NCBI GenBank assembly: GCA_027924645.1 | Contig: BSBN01001687.1 | Location: 5,518,001-5,582,000, forward strand | Length of the DNA stretch: 64,000 nt | Source: Cunninghamia lanceolata | Lineage: Eukaryota; Streptophyta; Pinopsida; Cupressales; Cupressaceae | Reading direction: 5' to 3' | Shown here: one piece after another, positions 25,901 through 37,077 of the stretch | How positions within the stretch are numbered: the first letter of the stretch is position 1 | How the letters are laid out: every line of letters starts with the position of its first letter | Translations under genes and position numbers: made by a program | The notes under the pieces: model-generated | What the model saw: the letters and a program-made list of their open reading frames with translations, nothing else | What the model was told of the DNA's origin: nothing | The model's database searches: none

Positions 25901-28303
25901 GCACGTAGGACAAGGAACGGCTTCCACATAATACCCAAAATTAATAAAAGGAGAAAATAGAAAAATGGGCATAATAGGATGGAGAAAAACAAATAGAAAG
26001 AAGGAGGGTAGAATTAAAAGATCACAAGAGACCAATAACCAGAGAATGTGAGAAACCCAAAAACATAAAGAAAGAACAAAGGAGTAATGAAAAGAGGGAA
26101 GCAACTAAAAATTATAATAATGCTTATAATAATATGAGGGAATAAGATAAATACCAAAGGAAGTATGTAACAAAGTATATATATATAATAAAGGATATTA
26201 CTAAACATATATTCAATAACAAGTGCTTCAAGGGAGCTATATAAGGCTAAAAGGAGGTAATACTAAGAGGAATATCAATAAGAGTATATGGATGTCAATA
26301 AGAGAATATGAATTTCATAATATAAATAAAGAAAGAGAAAAAAATATACTTTATATCTGGAATATATATAAGACTATATAATTACACATATATAAAGCAA
26401 GGAAAGGAAAAAGTCATAAAGACTAAGTCAAGAACAAAATCCTGTAAATGGGGTATTAAGGACTAAAAATAGAGAATAAGTAAAGTAAAAAAGCATATAA
26501 GTATAAATAAAGCACAGATATTAGTATCAATTTAAACGTATCAATTTGTTTCTAGATAGAGTCATTATGTGCCAGTTAGAAGTTTAACTGTATACCATAG
26601 TAGCTCAAGCATTATCATTAGTATTATGGTATAATATTAGTATTACTAGTATAAGAATAAAAATAGAATTGGAAATAGTTTCCTAGAGGAAATTGTATGA
26701 TGGTAGGTAAGAAAGCATGTTGTTAATGTTCTAGTTTAGATAACATTCTAGTTAGGTAACACCTCTTAAATCTTAAGTTGTTTAGGATACATTTAGAAGT
26801 TTGGTTATATTGTATGCAAGGTATTATGTCACTTTATATACTAGCTAATAGGTCCATTTAATAATCTCTTTACTTTTAAGCAAGTTAATTGAAAAAAAAA
26901 TGTATTTTAGAATGAAGAATGCTTCGTAGTTGTTTTGAGTAATAAAATTGATTATCTCTATTGGAGTAGATGTGAGTATTAGTTAATTTTCTTTTATAGT
27001 GATTGAGTCAGGTCAAGGGTTGTTTGGGTTTTCGTACACATGGGATTCGTTGGACGAAGTTGTGATCCAGAGGCTTTGTATATGAGTCTTGTAATTGATG
27101 AAGGATCCTTGAGACTTGTTATTGATCTCTAATAATCTAAGGGAAAAATTGAATATTGTTGTATTAAGTTGCTTTATGGTGGTGGTGCGGGACAATGATG
27201 TATGCTTGGATGAGTTTTGTACAAAGAAGTATAACATGTGTTGTTCTTGTGAGTTGTCCTTGGGAAGTATCTGTTTGGTTGCGATGGGTCTACTAGGTGC
27301 AAGTAGGGGAATTGGTTCGAAGGTGGGGCGGGCCAGCGACCGAAGTGGTTGTCTGGGTAACCCATTGGAAGTGTTAATCAACTAAAAACCTAATAATTAA
27401 CCTAGGGGGTAAGGGTAGACTTCACATTAATCAAGATAAGTATTTTTCCTCCCCCACACCTGTAGTGCTATTTTAGGCTAAGGGTGGGATGAGAGGGTTT
27501 GGTTTCTGCATGCGTGACCTATGGGGTCGGCACCTAGAGAGAGGCTATCAGGGTAACCAAAGATGGGGGCTGGTGTCTAGAGAGAGACAGTCAGGGTAAC
27601 CCATGTAAAACCATGCAATGACACTCCTACCTACTACACTCTAGTTTTCCCTATTCTCTTGCCTCTGGATGTTTGTTGTTGAGTTTAGTCATGTTTGAAT
27701 GTGAAACCTGAGGTAGTCTTGCTTTCACTTGGCCTTTTTGTTCTTGCCTTTGTCTGGGAACCTCATTGTTATCTCCTAGCTCAGGGGGTGGACCTCAGGG
27801 TTCCACATGGCCGGGTGGAAGAGCTTAATCTATTGGTTGTTTTAGGCATCTTGGTTCATGTTCATGGCAGATGTGTCTTTCAAGTTCCAGTACTGCATTT
27901 GCAATTCAAATATTTGAATTATGTTTCCAAAATGGTGTAGCTATGGTTTATATTTGTAACTTGATGTATCCAGACAAGAAAGCCTTGTATCAATGTAATC
28001 TTGTAATTGATCTCATTTGTACTTGTATACACTTTTGTAAAAGAAATGATGTATTTGACCTATGTTGTAACAAAATTGCTAGAGAACCTATATAATGTAC
28101 TATGTAGTCATTGATCTATGTTCAAAATTGCATAATGCAGTCATGTTTCCTAGAGATGTTAGTTGATTAAATGGTTTAAATGATGTGATTAGCTATTACT
28201 TTATCTAGTCATTAATGCATTTACTTGTTTCAAAAAAAAAAAATTCCACATTTTATTGCATAGTTTATCCTAACTCTCTAGGGTTGCATGACGGGGCATT
28301 ACA
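22955..28303 (+). repeat. Gypsy 5' LTR, 5,349 bp
   Basis: TGTAGTGCCCC to GGGGCATTACA. Matches 38180-42664 with scattered substitutions, plus 808 bp (25723-26530) absent from the other LTR. Contains a tandem ~40-bp repeat (CTAGAGAGAG units, 27523-27605). No coding domain; all ORFs in it appear spurious. Near 26833 CTTTATATACTAG could be a TATA box, unproven. Confidence 0.9.
25723..26530. other. 808-bp block present only in the 5' LTR
   Basis: The 3' LTR joins CATAT directly to CATTTAAATG at about 40893-40905. In the 5' LTR the same words are separated by 808 purine-rich bp. The joint shows TAT microhomology, favouring a deletion from the 3' LTR; there is no target duplication or terminal repeat that would suggest an insertion. 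Confidence 0.75.
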
Positions 28304-28305
28304 TT

Positions 28306-28318
28306 TGGTATCGGAGCC
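28306..28318 (+). promoter_or_regulatory. Primer binding site, gypsy element
   Basis: TGGTATCGGAGCC, initiator-Met type, two bases after the LTR end. Confidence 0.92.
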
Positions 28319-28462
28319 AAGTTTAAAAACTGGGTACCCTAGTTAATATTGAGCACATTATGTAACTTAGTGCTTAAACTCTGTAGATTAAATTATGCCC
28401 CTATAGTCTCCTTCATTGTGTGTAATGAATTGTTCTTTGGTGTTGTACACTTGTGTAGGTAG

Positions 28463-28520
28463 ATGCCTAGGGGTCGAGGTAGAGGTTGAGGTCAAGGTCA
28501 GGGTAGAGGACATGGGAGAG
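28463..28520 (+). pseudogene. Gypsy gag N-terminus, split by the nested element
   Basis: ATG at 28463 opens a Gly/Arg/Gln-rich start (MPRGRGRG) with one in-frame TGA. The frame is cut at 28525 by the nested element and continues at 33796, since GTGAT is the duplicated target. Confidence 0.75.
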
Positions 28521-28525
28521 GTGAT

Positions 28526-28839
28526 TGTTAGATTCCCAAAATCATCTGCAGGAAAACTTCTACAAGAGAGAGTCGCAAGAAAATATTGCAAAAGCCAAAT
28601 GCATGAATTAGTACTTTATATTCCCCTTGCATTAATCAGAGATAAATAGAAAGGATATTCATAATCACTATCCAAGAATAGACAAAGTGGGGAAAGAAAG
28701 CATAAAGAAAGCATGTGACACATGTCACAATGCTTTCAAAAGTAAATAAAGCCTATGATACATGTCATGAGGCTCAAAATAGAAAAAGAATCTCCCTAAT
28801 TAACTTATGTAAAAGTGAAAATATGATTTTTCACCAACA
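28526..28839 (-). repeat. Tandem element LTR 1 (left)
   Basis: TGTTAGATTC to TTTTTCACCAACA, 314 bp. It has the most private substitutions of the three. Confidence 0.93.
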
Positions 28840-29195
28840 CCCCCCCATAAGTGCAACATAGGGAGATTACACAAGCTAAAAAAGAAAGAAAGAAAGATGG
28901 GTCCCAGCAACAAAACCATGTTAGGTACCCATGAACAACAAGGATCTCTCATAAGGTGGAGAAAAGGAGAAAACCCTAGTGGGAGAAAACTCCTCTCCAA
29001 AAGAGAGACAAAAACAAAAAGAAAGTACAAGAATATGTGATGGAAGAAGGACACTAAGACCCCCCATGGAATGAATCCATCACAAGAGTACAATCATGAG
29101 TGCCCCCCCATAAGAGAGAGCGAATAGAGAATATGAATCCCCTCCAAGAAGAAGCTCCAGAACCAATGAAGAGATCTTGAAGACAATCCAATCCA

Positions 29196-30128
29196 CTATC
29201 TGCAAACAACATTTCTCCCTTTCGGAAGAAACAAATCCACTAGTGAATGTAGAAGCCATTCCCACATCTTGGATGAATAGGGAATCCATATTGGAACATG
29301 TGCCTCTGAATGCAACTCAAGTAACCTCATACTAGGAAAATAGGTCTTCTCCAAAATAGAAATTGTCTGCCTAATTAGAGAAGAAGAACTAGGAGATGAT
29401 ATGATTTGAACTGCATTTGGAAACACAGAAGATAAAGGTGGTGATGCAAAGCCACCTGAGATAGCATCAAACAAAAGAGATAAACCCTCAAATGTGTCCT
29501 CCAAATCAGCAATGTGAGACTCCACAAACAGAGATGATATGTCTGCAAGATAGGAATCCCAATGAAGTGGATCTGAAAGACTGATATTGACCTGCTACAA
29601 AGAATCACTAGAAGCCAATGATGATACAACACTAAACTCTGAAGTAGCAACAGGTGATGGAGATGATGTGATCTCAATAGGAGGAGAAGAGGGGGCAAGA
29701 GAGGTCTCTATCTCTAAACATTCAAGACATGCCATTTACTCAAACTCCTCTAAAGTACCATCATCATAAGGTATATTATATGCATCATCAAATGGAATGA
29801 GACAATCTACTGTAGGATCATTTGGAAATGGTGAGACATGAGGGTCTCCATAGAACTCCCAAATTTTTGTCTAAAGTGTGTGTGGCCTGTCATAGATGGG
29901 AAGATCACACGCAATATCATAATCAACAGTGGTACAAATTAAACCTACAATAGGATCTTGATTGTTACCCAAAATAGATTTCTTCATAGGTGTCTTTGGT
30001 TCAGGTATGAGCCCATAAAGATGAGGCAAAAGATGCAGCCACCTGAGATGTGTCAAGATGCCTCTTTGCCAGGGCTCATAATTGTCCTTAGTCAAATTGA
30101 CCACAAAAGGATGAGTGGCAAAACCCAT
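29196..30128 (-). pseudogene. gag-like ORF of left interior, broken
   Basis: Begins MGFATHPFVVNLTKDNYEPW at 30128 and is 85 residues long before a TAG at about 29871, where the right copy has Trp (TGG). A second stop lies near 29595 where the right copy has Gln, and reading resumes at about 29525 (MESHIADLEDTFEGL). It is otherwise collinear with 31715-32602. The N-terminal LTKDNYEPW...HLYG pattern resembles the start of copia gag. Confidence 0.7.
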
Positions 30129-30589
30129 GATACCTCCCCAAAATGATGGAGATCAAAACATGTAAATAGATTTATGCTGATAATAGAAGCCTATCGAAGA
30201 AAACAGAACCTTTCCAGGAGGCAGCATGTCCAGGATATCTAACAGAATCCATAAAATTGACAAACTGAATAAAAGATACCTGGAGCTGAATCTAAAAACA
30301 TTACATAGATGGCTATGTAGAGCTTACTGATACCTTTCCAACGCCTATTCATTTTCAAAAAATGGAGATTCTGGGCGCAAGAAAAAGAGCTCGAAAGCCA
30401 AAAATGATGATCTAAATTGAAACAGAAAAAATAGGTTTCAAACAGAAAAATCTAGAAAAAAGACCAGTATTACTGGATAGTGCTCAGAACCAACTTTCCA
30501 ATGCTTTTTTGTTTGCCAATTTTTGAGTCCGTATGCTCAAGTTATAGCCTTTAGAAGAAAATGCCTTTTTAGGCCTATACATGAACATG

Positions 30590-30785
30590 ACACAGAAATC
30601 GAGGTAGATTCAAAGATTGAGCGGCACAGAAATCAAGGCAGACAAAGATCAAGTGACACGAAAATTGAGGCAAATTCAAAAATTTTCAGCAGGCAAATCA
30701 CGGCAGCTAGAAAATCAAAATAGTCTCGAAAAAATTTGGCACAGAAATCGAGGCGACTGTACAAAACAGAAATCAAGGTGGCCGT
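30590..30785 (-). repeat. Five-fold short repeat in the leader of the left interior
   Basis: Variants of CACAGAAATCRAGGYRG recur near 30591, 30624, 30655, 30739 and 30764, between the primer site (about 30989) and the gag-like ORF (30128). The same array is conserved in the right interior at 33065-33260. It lies in the untranslated leader, where dimerisation or packaging signals usually sit; the function is inferred only. Confidence 0.6.
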
Positions 30786-31002
30786 ACGGATTTTCCCTGC
30801 ACATAAAAAACCAAAACCCCAAAAAATGTCCAAAACTTTTTTTTAGCAAAATATAGAGTGCCTTATATGAAAATAGGGGTTTTGACACCTTCTAAGCACA
30901 ACCGTGAGGTTTGTTTTGCTCCAGGATGCAAAAATTATCTGCTCATGGCTAAAACCCTCTCTAATTTGAGAAGAAACTGACAGATCTGGAGCTCTGATAC
31001 CA

Positions 31003-31316
31003 TGTTAGATTCCCAAAATTATCTGTAGAAAAACTTCTACAAGAGAGAGTCGCAAGAAAATATTACAAAAGCCAAATGCATGATTTAGTGCTTTACATTC
31101 CCCTTGCATTAATTAGATATAAATACAAAGGATATACACAACCACTGTCCAAGAATAGACAAAGTGGGGAAAGAAAGCATAAAGAAAGCATGTGACACAT
31201 GTCACAATGCTTTCAAGAGAAAAGAAAGCCTATGATACATGTCATGAGGCTCAAAATAGAAAAAGAATCTCCCTAATTAACATATGTAAAAGTGAAAATA
31301 TGATTTTTCACCAACA
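31003..31316 (-). repeat. Tandem element LTR 2 (middle)
   Basis: 314 bp. Serves as 3' LTR for the right interior and 5' LTR for the left one. The primer site abuts at 30989-31002. Confidence 0.93.
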
Positions 31317-31714
31317 CCCCCCATAAGTGCAACTTAGGGAGATTACACAAGCTAAAAAGAAAGAAAGAAAGATGGGTCCCAGCAACAAAACCATGTTAGG
31401 TACCCATGAACAACAAGGATCTCTCATAAGGTGGAGAAAAGGAGAAAAACCTAGTGGGAGAAAACTCCTCTCCAAAAGAGAGACAAAAACAAAAAGAAAG
31501 TACAAGAACATGTGATGGAAGAAGGACACTAAGACCCCCCATGGAATGAATCCATCACAAGAGTACAATCATGAGTGCCCCCCCATAAGAGAGAGCGAAT
31601 AGAGAATATGAATCCCCTCCAAGAAGAAGCTCCAGAACCAATGAAGAGATCTTGAAGACAATCCAATCCACTATCTACAAACAACATTTCTCCCTTTCGG
31701 AAGAAACAAAACCA

Positions 31715-32602
31715 CTAGTGAATGTAGAAGCCATTCCCACATCTTGGATGAATAGGGAATCCATATTGGAACATGTGCCCTGAATGCAACTCAAGTAACC
31801 TCATACTAGAAAAATATGTCTTCTCCAAAATAGAAATTGTCTGCCTAATTAGAGAAGAAGAACCAGGAGATGATATGGTTTGAACTGCATCTGGAAACAC
31901 AGAAGATAAAGGTGGTGATGCAAAGCCACCTGAGATAGCATCAAACAAGAGAGATAAACCCTCAAATGTGTCCTCCAAATCAGCAATGTGAGACTCCACA
32001 AACAGAGATGATATGTCTACAAGATAGGAATCCCAATGAAGTGGATCTGAAAGACTGATATTGACCTGCTGTAGAGAATCACTGGAAGCCAATGATGATA
32101 CAACACTAAACTCTGAAGTAGCAACAGGTGATGGAGATGATGTGATCTCAATAGGTGGAGAAGAGGGGGCAAGAGAGGTCTCTATCTCTAAACATTCAAG
32201 ACATGCCATATACTCAAGCTCCTCTAAAGTACCATCATCATAAGGTATATTATATGCATCATCAAGTGGAATGAGACAATCTGCTGTAGGATCATTTGGA
32301 AATGGTGAGACATGAGGGTCTCCATAGAACTCCCAAATTTTTGTCCAAGGTGTGTGTGGGCTGTCATAGATGGGAAGATCACACGCAATATCATAATAAC
32401 CAGTGGTACAAATTAAACCTACAATAGGATCTTGATTGTTACTCAAAATAAATTTCTTCATAGGTGTCTTTGGTTCAGGTATGAGCCCATAAAGATGAGG
32501 CAAAAGATGTAGCCACCTGAGATGTGTCAGGATGCCTCTTTGCCAGGGCTCATAATTGTCCTTAGTCAGATTGACCACAAAAGGATGAGTGGCAAAACCC
32601 AT
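31715..32602 (-). CDS. gag-like protein of non-autonomous LTR element, 295 aa
   Basis: Longest ORF of the nested element, read from MGFATHPFVV at 32602. Residues ~1-60 (NLTKDNYEPW, LHLLPHLYGLIPEP) resemble the copia gag N-terminus. An acidic Ser/Pro-rich middle (ETSLAPSSPPIEITSSPSP) and a helical C-terminal part (ADLEDTFEGLSLLFDAISGG) follow. No zinc knuckle or pol motif. The C-terminal ~20 residues probably result from a frameshift, because the left copy continues differently after ELHSE. It would need gag-pol from a partner element. The start is chosen because it is conserved in both interiors. Confidence 0.6.
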   Translation of the reverse strand: MGFATHPFVVNLTKDNYEPWQRGILTHLRWLHLLPHLYGLIPEPKTPMKKFILSNNQDPIVGLICTTGYYDIACDLPIYDSPHTPWTKIWEFYGDPHVSPFPNDPTADCLIPLDDAYNIPYDDGTLEELEYMACLECLEIETSLAPSSPPIEITSSPSPVATSEFSVVSSLASSDSLQQVNISLSDPLHWDSYLVDISSLFVESHIADLEDTFEGLSLLFDAISGGFASPPLSSVFPDAVQTISSPGSSSLIRQTISILEKTYFSSMRLLELHSGHMFQYGFPIHPRCGNGFYIH

Positions 32603-33465
32603 GATACCTCCTCAAAATGATAGAGATCAAAACATGTAAATAGATTTATGCTGATAATAGAAGCCTATCGAAGAAAACAGAACCTTTCCAGGAGGCAGCA
32701 TGTCCAGGATATCTAACAGAATCCATAAAATTGACAAACTAAAGAAAAGATACCTGGAGCTGAATCTGAAAACATTACATAGATGGCTATGTAGAGCTTA
32801 CTGATACCTTTCCAACGCCTATTCATTTTCAAAAAATGGACATTCTGGGCGCAAGAAAAAGAGCTCGGAAGCCAAAAATGATGATCTGAATTGAAACAGA
32901 AAAAATAGGTTTCAAACAGAAAAATCTAGAAAAAAGACTAGTATTACTGGATAGTGCTCAGAACCAACTTTCCAATGCTTTTTTGTTTGCCAATTTTTGA
33001 GTCCGTATGCTCAAGTTATAGCCTCTAGAACAAAATGCCTTTTTAGCCCTGTACATGAACATGACACAGAAATCGAGGTAGATTCAAAGATTGAGCGGCA
33101 CAGAAATCAAGGCAGACAAAGATCAAGTGACACGAAAATTGAGGCAAATTCAAAAATTTTCAGCAGGCAAATCGCGGCAGCTAGAAAATCAAAATAGTCT
33201 CGAAAAAATTTGGCACAGAAATCGAGGCGACTGTACAAAACAGAAATCAAGGTGGCCGTACGGATTTTCCCTGCACATAAAAAACCAAAACCCCAAAAAA
33301 TGTCCAAAACTTTTTTTTAGCAAAATATAGAGTGCCTTATATGAAAATAGGGGTTTTGACACCTTCTAAGCACAAACGTGAGGTTTGTTTTGCTCCAGGA
33401 AGTAGAAATTATCTACTCATGGCTAAAACCCTCTCTAATTTGAGAAGAAACTGACAAATCTGGAG

Positions 33466-33476
33466 CTCTGATACCA
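33466..33476 (-). promoter_or_regulatory. Primer binding site, tandem element
   Basis: The minus strand reads TGGTATCAGAGCTC directly after the LTR terminus AACA, with no spacer. An identical site precedes the middle LTR at 30989-31002. Confidence 0.9.
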
Positions 33477-33790
33477 TGTTAGATTCCCAAAATCATCTGC
33501 AGGAAAACTTCTACAAGAGAGAGTTGTAAGAAAATATTGCAAAAGCCAAATGCATGATTTAGTGCTTTACATTCCCCTTGCATTAATTAGATATAAATAC
33601 AAAGGATATACACAACCACTGTCCAAGAATAGACAAAGTGGGGAAAGAAAGGATAAAGAAAGCATGTGACACATGTCACAATGCTTTCAAGAGAAAAGAA
33701 AGCCCATGATACATGTCATGAGGCTCAAAATAGAAAAAAAATCTCCCTAATTAACTTATGTAAAAGTGAAAATATGATTTTTCACCAACA
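33477..33790 (-). repeat. Tandem element LTR 3 (right)
   Basis: 314 bp, TGTTAGATTC to CACCAACA, followed by GTGAT (33791-33795), the target duplication. Confidence 0.93.
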
Positions 33791-33795
33791 GTGAT

Positions 33796-35060
33796 GGTGG
33801 TACACCTCCTCCCAGTTCCCCTCAAGAGAGTGCTCAGGAAGGTGGGGGTCAGAATATGGAAAATTAGGGTCAACCAGAGGGAGCTCAGTTACATTAGTTA
33901 CTTAAGGAGGCCCTTTCCCGTCTAGGCCCTAGACAGGAGGTAGAGCATCTGGGAGGAGGACAGGAAGTAGATCAGCCAGAACCTAGGGAAAGAGAGAGAT
34001 CACCTAAGAGGAGAGAATTGACAACTGAATAGGAGGCCACCTTAGCCAGCCATATGAGAGATCTTCTGAGCACGCCCTCCCACCTTTGATGGATCTGGTA
34101 GTGGCTTGGAGGCAGAGACCTAGTTACTGGATTTGGGTAGGTGTTTTGCCATGCATCTGTATGGTAGTAACACCAAAGCTAGATGTCCTATCTCGCACCT
34201 CAGAGGTTTTGCTTTCACGTGGTGGCGTTTAGAGGAGTAGAAGTTGCACTTGGACATTAGTACTATTTCTTGGGAGTTGTTCTTAAAGAGATTCAGAGCT
34301 CGCTTCCTATTAGATCAATGGAAGCAGCGCCACGCAAATGAGTTCCATGAGCTTAGGCAAATGGCCATGTCAGTAGAGCAGTATGAGTAGATTGTATGAG
34401 CTCAAGCAGCATGCAGGCATAGGCAATGATGAGAGTGTGTCAGTACAACATTTTATCAGGGGCTTAAACACCTAAATCAGTGGAGGAGTACGGGTGTTCG
34501 AGCCTAAGACTACGGAGGTAGCAGTGGAGAAAGCCCGGTTAGTACAGGAGAATTTGGCGATGGCACTTGGAGGACATTCAGGTGTGCATATTGGTAGTGC
34601 ACCTTCTATAGGCTTTGGGTCTTGTGGTGGTCACACTCAGGCATTATGTTCTCATAGAGGTTATCATGCACCCTCAAAGGGTGGCCAGCAGTAACAACAA
34701 CATTCTCAAGCCAAACTGAAGAATACTCAGTCTCAGTAGGGTAATAGATTTCAGAATAGGAAGGATCAATCTTGGCAACAGAATAAGCATAACTACTTTG
34801 ATCATCTCACTCAAAGCATGTAGTTTGCAATAAGCAGGGGGAATTATCAGCAGTCTAATCCATTTTAGAGTGGCGAAGGATTTGGTAGAGGCACAGATTG
34901 TTTCTCTTGCGTCCAACAGGGCCACATAGCTAGATAGTGTCCTCAGAAGGATGCTTCAGGACTTGGACATAGGCTGGCAGCTTCAGAACTGACTATACGT
35001 GATGCATGCAGGTCGTACAGAGTTTTTATAGTAGTTAATAACTGCTAGGCAGAGTGTCAG
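33796..35060 (+). pseudogene. Gypsy gag (main part)
   Basis: Continues the frame cut at 28520. A Pro/Ser/Gly/Gln-rich linker is followed by a capsid-like region and a zinc knuckle at 34899-34940 (CFSCVQQGHIAR, stop, C) of the CX2CX4HX4C type. Many in-frame TAGs sit at plausible Gln positions (for example 33867 and 33900) and a frameshift is likely around 34080-34490. gag would form the particle and bind RNA. Confidence 0.75.
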
Positions 35061-35390
35061 GGCACCGTAGTGGAGACTTCTGGGTTTATGCAAGGTATTG
35101 GTTTTTCTATTCTTTTTTATTCTGGTGCTTTTGACTCGTTCATTTCTCCTTCTCTTGTGGAGCGTTGTGGTCTAGTGGCAGCAAAATAGAATGTTAGGTG
35201 GCATGTGGAGTTAGCATCCATGGATAAGGTCGCAGTTGAGTCTCTAGTGCATGATTGTGAGTTGAGGATTGGTCCTATATCTACCATAGTTGATCTACAC
35301 ATCCTACCCCTTGGTTCATATGATATAGTATTGGGTATGGATTGGTTAGATGCTCACCAAGTAGTGATAGATTGTTAGAGTAAGTAAGGT
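35061..35390 (+). pseudogene. Gypsy aspartic protease
   Basis: The active-site region reads LFYSGAFDSFIS (35112-35147), where the catalytic Asp of D-S-G is Tyr at 35118-35120. Downstream ILPLGSYDIVLGMDWLDAH is the characteristic ILG-MDWL end of the gypsy protease fold. TAG stops occur after VAAK and VIDC. Confidence 0.85.
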
Positions 35391-35392
35391 GT

Positions 35393-36540
35393 GTGGATGA
35401 TTCTGGTAGAGAGGTTGAGATAGTTGGTTTCCAGAGACCTATTTCCTTGTGTATGATCTCTGCTATGCATCTTAAGAGGTGTATGCGTCAAGGCTACCAA
35501 TTGTTCGCAGTGTCAGTTAATGACTTGGAGATGGAGGAGAGTCGAGAGACATCTCTTGATGATCATCCACTTCTTAGAGAGTATGCTAATGTTTTTCCTA
35601 TTGAGATTCTGGGGATGCCACCTAAGCATGATATTGACTTCAGCATTGATCTTGTCCCCGGCGCCGAGCCTATCTCACGAGCTCCATATTGGATGAACAC
35701 TCAGGAGCTTAAGGAGCTTCAATTGCAATTGGAGGAATTGTTAGCCAAGGGATTCATTCGACCTAGTGTTTCTCCATGGGGAGCACATGTGATCTTTGTG
35801 AAGAAGAAGGATGCATCTCTGCGGCTATGTATAGACTATTGACAGCTCAATAAGGTGACTGTGAAGAATAGGTACACTTTGCCATGGATTGATGATCTAT
35901 TTGATCAGATTAAGGGAGATAAGATGTTTTCAAAAATTGACCTTAAGTCAGGATATCATCAGTTACGGATCTTTGAGGTAGATATTCATAAGATGGCATT
36001 TCATACCTATTATGGACATTATGAGTTTACAGTTGTACCATTTGGGCTGACGAATGCACCTTCTGTATTCATGAGCCTGATGAATGGTGTATTTCCCCAC
36101 TATCTCAACAGGTGTGTCCTTGTATTTATGGATGATATATTGATTTATTCGAGGACTATGGAAGAGCATGAGGAGCATTTGTGTCAAGTGTTGCAGTGTC
36201 TAAGAGAAAATCAGCTTTATGCTAATTTGGAGAAATGTGATTTCTTTTAGATAGAGGTGAAGTATGTGGGTCATGTCATTTCTAGAGAGGGTATTGCAGT
36301 GGATCCTTTGAAGATCGAAGCCATTATGGATTGGCCTGCACCTACTAATGTTTCTGAGGTTTGCAATTTTATGGGTTTGGCAGGCTATTACCACCATTTT
36401 GTTTAGGGATTTTTAAGGATAGCCCACCCTATTACTTCTCTTTAGAGGAAAGGGAAGAAGTTTGTTCGGTTAGAGCAGTGTCAGGAAGCTTTTTAGACTC
36501 TTAAGGAGCAGTTGACTAGTGCACCTATTTTGGCAGTTCC
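35393..36540 (+). pseudogene. Gypsy reverse transcriptase
   Basis: All main RT blocks are visible: [40 protein letters not shown] (first Asp), [12 protein letters not shown], and [10 protein letters not shown] (36122-36151, with the YXDD-type box as FMDD). A TGA after CIDY replaces Arg, and TAG replaces Gln after EKCDFF (36250), near 36406, 36446 and 36495. The domain would copy element RNA to cDNA in the cytoplasm. Confidence 0.93.
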
Positions 36541-36920
36541 TGATCCTACTGGGGACTTTGTTGTGTGTACACAAATGCTTCTTTGGAGGGTTTGGGAGCA
36601 ATGCTGATGCAGGATGGTCGCGTGATTGCCTATAAGTCTCGTAAACTCAAGGATCAAAAATTGAACTATCCCACTCATGATCTGGAGTTGGCTGATGTTG
36701 TACATGCCTTGGTGAGGTGGAGGTGTTTTCTTTTGGGGCATCGGTTTGAGCTGCATAGTGATCATCATAGTTTGCAGTATATTTTTACGTAGCCAAACCG
36801 AAATGTGAGGCAGAGGCGATGGATGGAGTTCTTGTCCGAGTATGAATTTGACGTAAAGTACATTTAGGGCAAGGAGAATGTTGTGGCAGATGCTATTAGT
36901 CATCGGAGGCATGAGATCTC
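36541..36920 (+). pseudogene. Gypsy RNase H
   Basis: Reads NASLEGLGAMLMQDGRVIAY, KLNYPTHDLELADVVHAL and HSDHHSLQYIFT, then the connection WMEFLSEYEFDVKY and GKENVVADAI. A one-to-two base frameshift lies at about 36567-36572, just before NASLEG, and TAGs occur at about 36790 and 36868. The catalytic triad order D...E...D is only partly kept because the first Asp is Asn. Confidence 0.85.
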
Positions 36921-37077
36921 AGTAGTCACTCTTGCTATTGATTTGAGAGGTCAGATTCTTGCAGCTCTTTCCACCGATAGTTGGTATCAAGAGGTGAAGT
37001 CTGAGGTTGAGTCGGGTAGACCTTTGGAGGGTAGATTTGGTGGGTACTCTCTTGAGTCAGATGGCCTTTTGTGACAT

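Larger units (their letters stand above)
28526..33790 (-). mobile_element. Tandem non-autonomous LTR element (LTR-int-LTR-int-LTR)
   Basis: Three 314-bp LTRs (28526-28839, 31003-31316, 33477-33790) alternate with two ~2.16-kb interiors (28840-31002, 31317-33476). One pair of target duplications, GTGAT at 28521-28525 and 33791-33795, flanks the whole unit. Minus-strand primer sites (TGGTATCAGAGCTC) abut the middle and right LTRs, and a G-run polypurine tract abuts the left and middle LTRs. Each interior encodes one gag-like ORF and no pol. It is nested in gypsy gag. Hand count gives about 10 differences between middle and right LTRs and about 18 between left and either other. Confidence 0.93.

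Noticed and set aside
27013..27381. Frames of 60-120 codons within the gypsy LTRs (also 24087-24389, 27695-27940, 42061-42306)
   Set aside because: Related frames in the other LTR differ by stops and shifts, no domain is present, and LTRs do not normally code.
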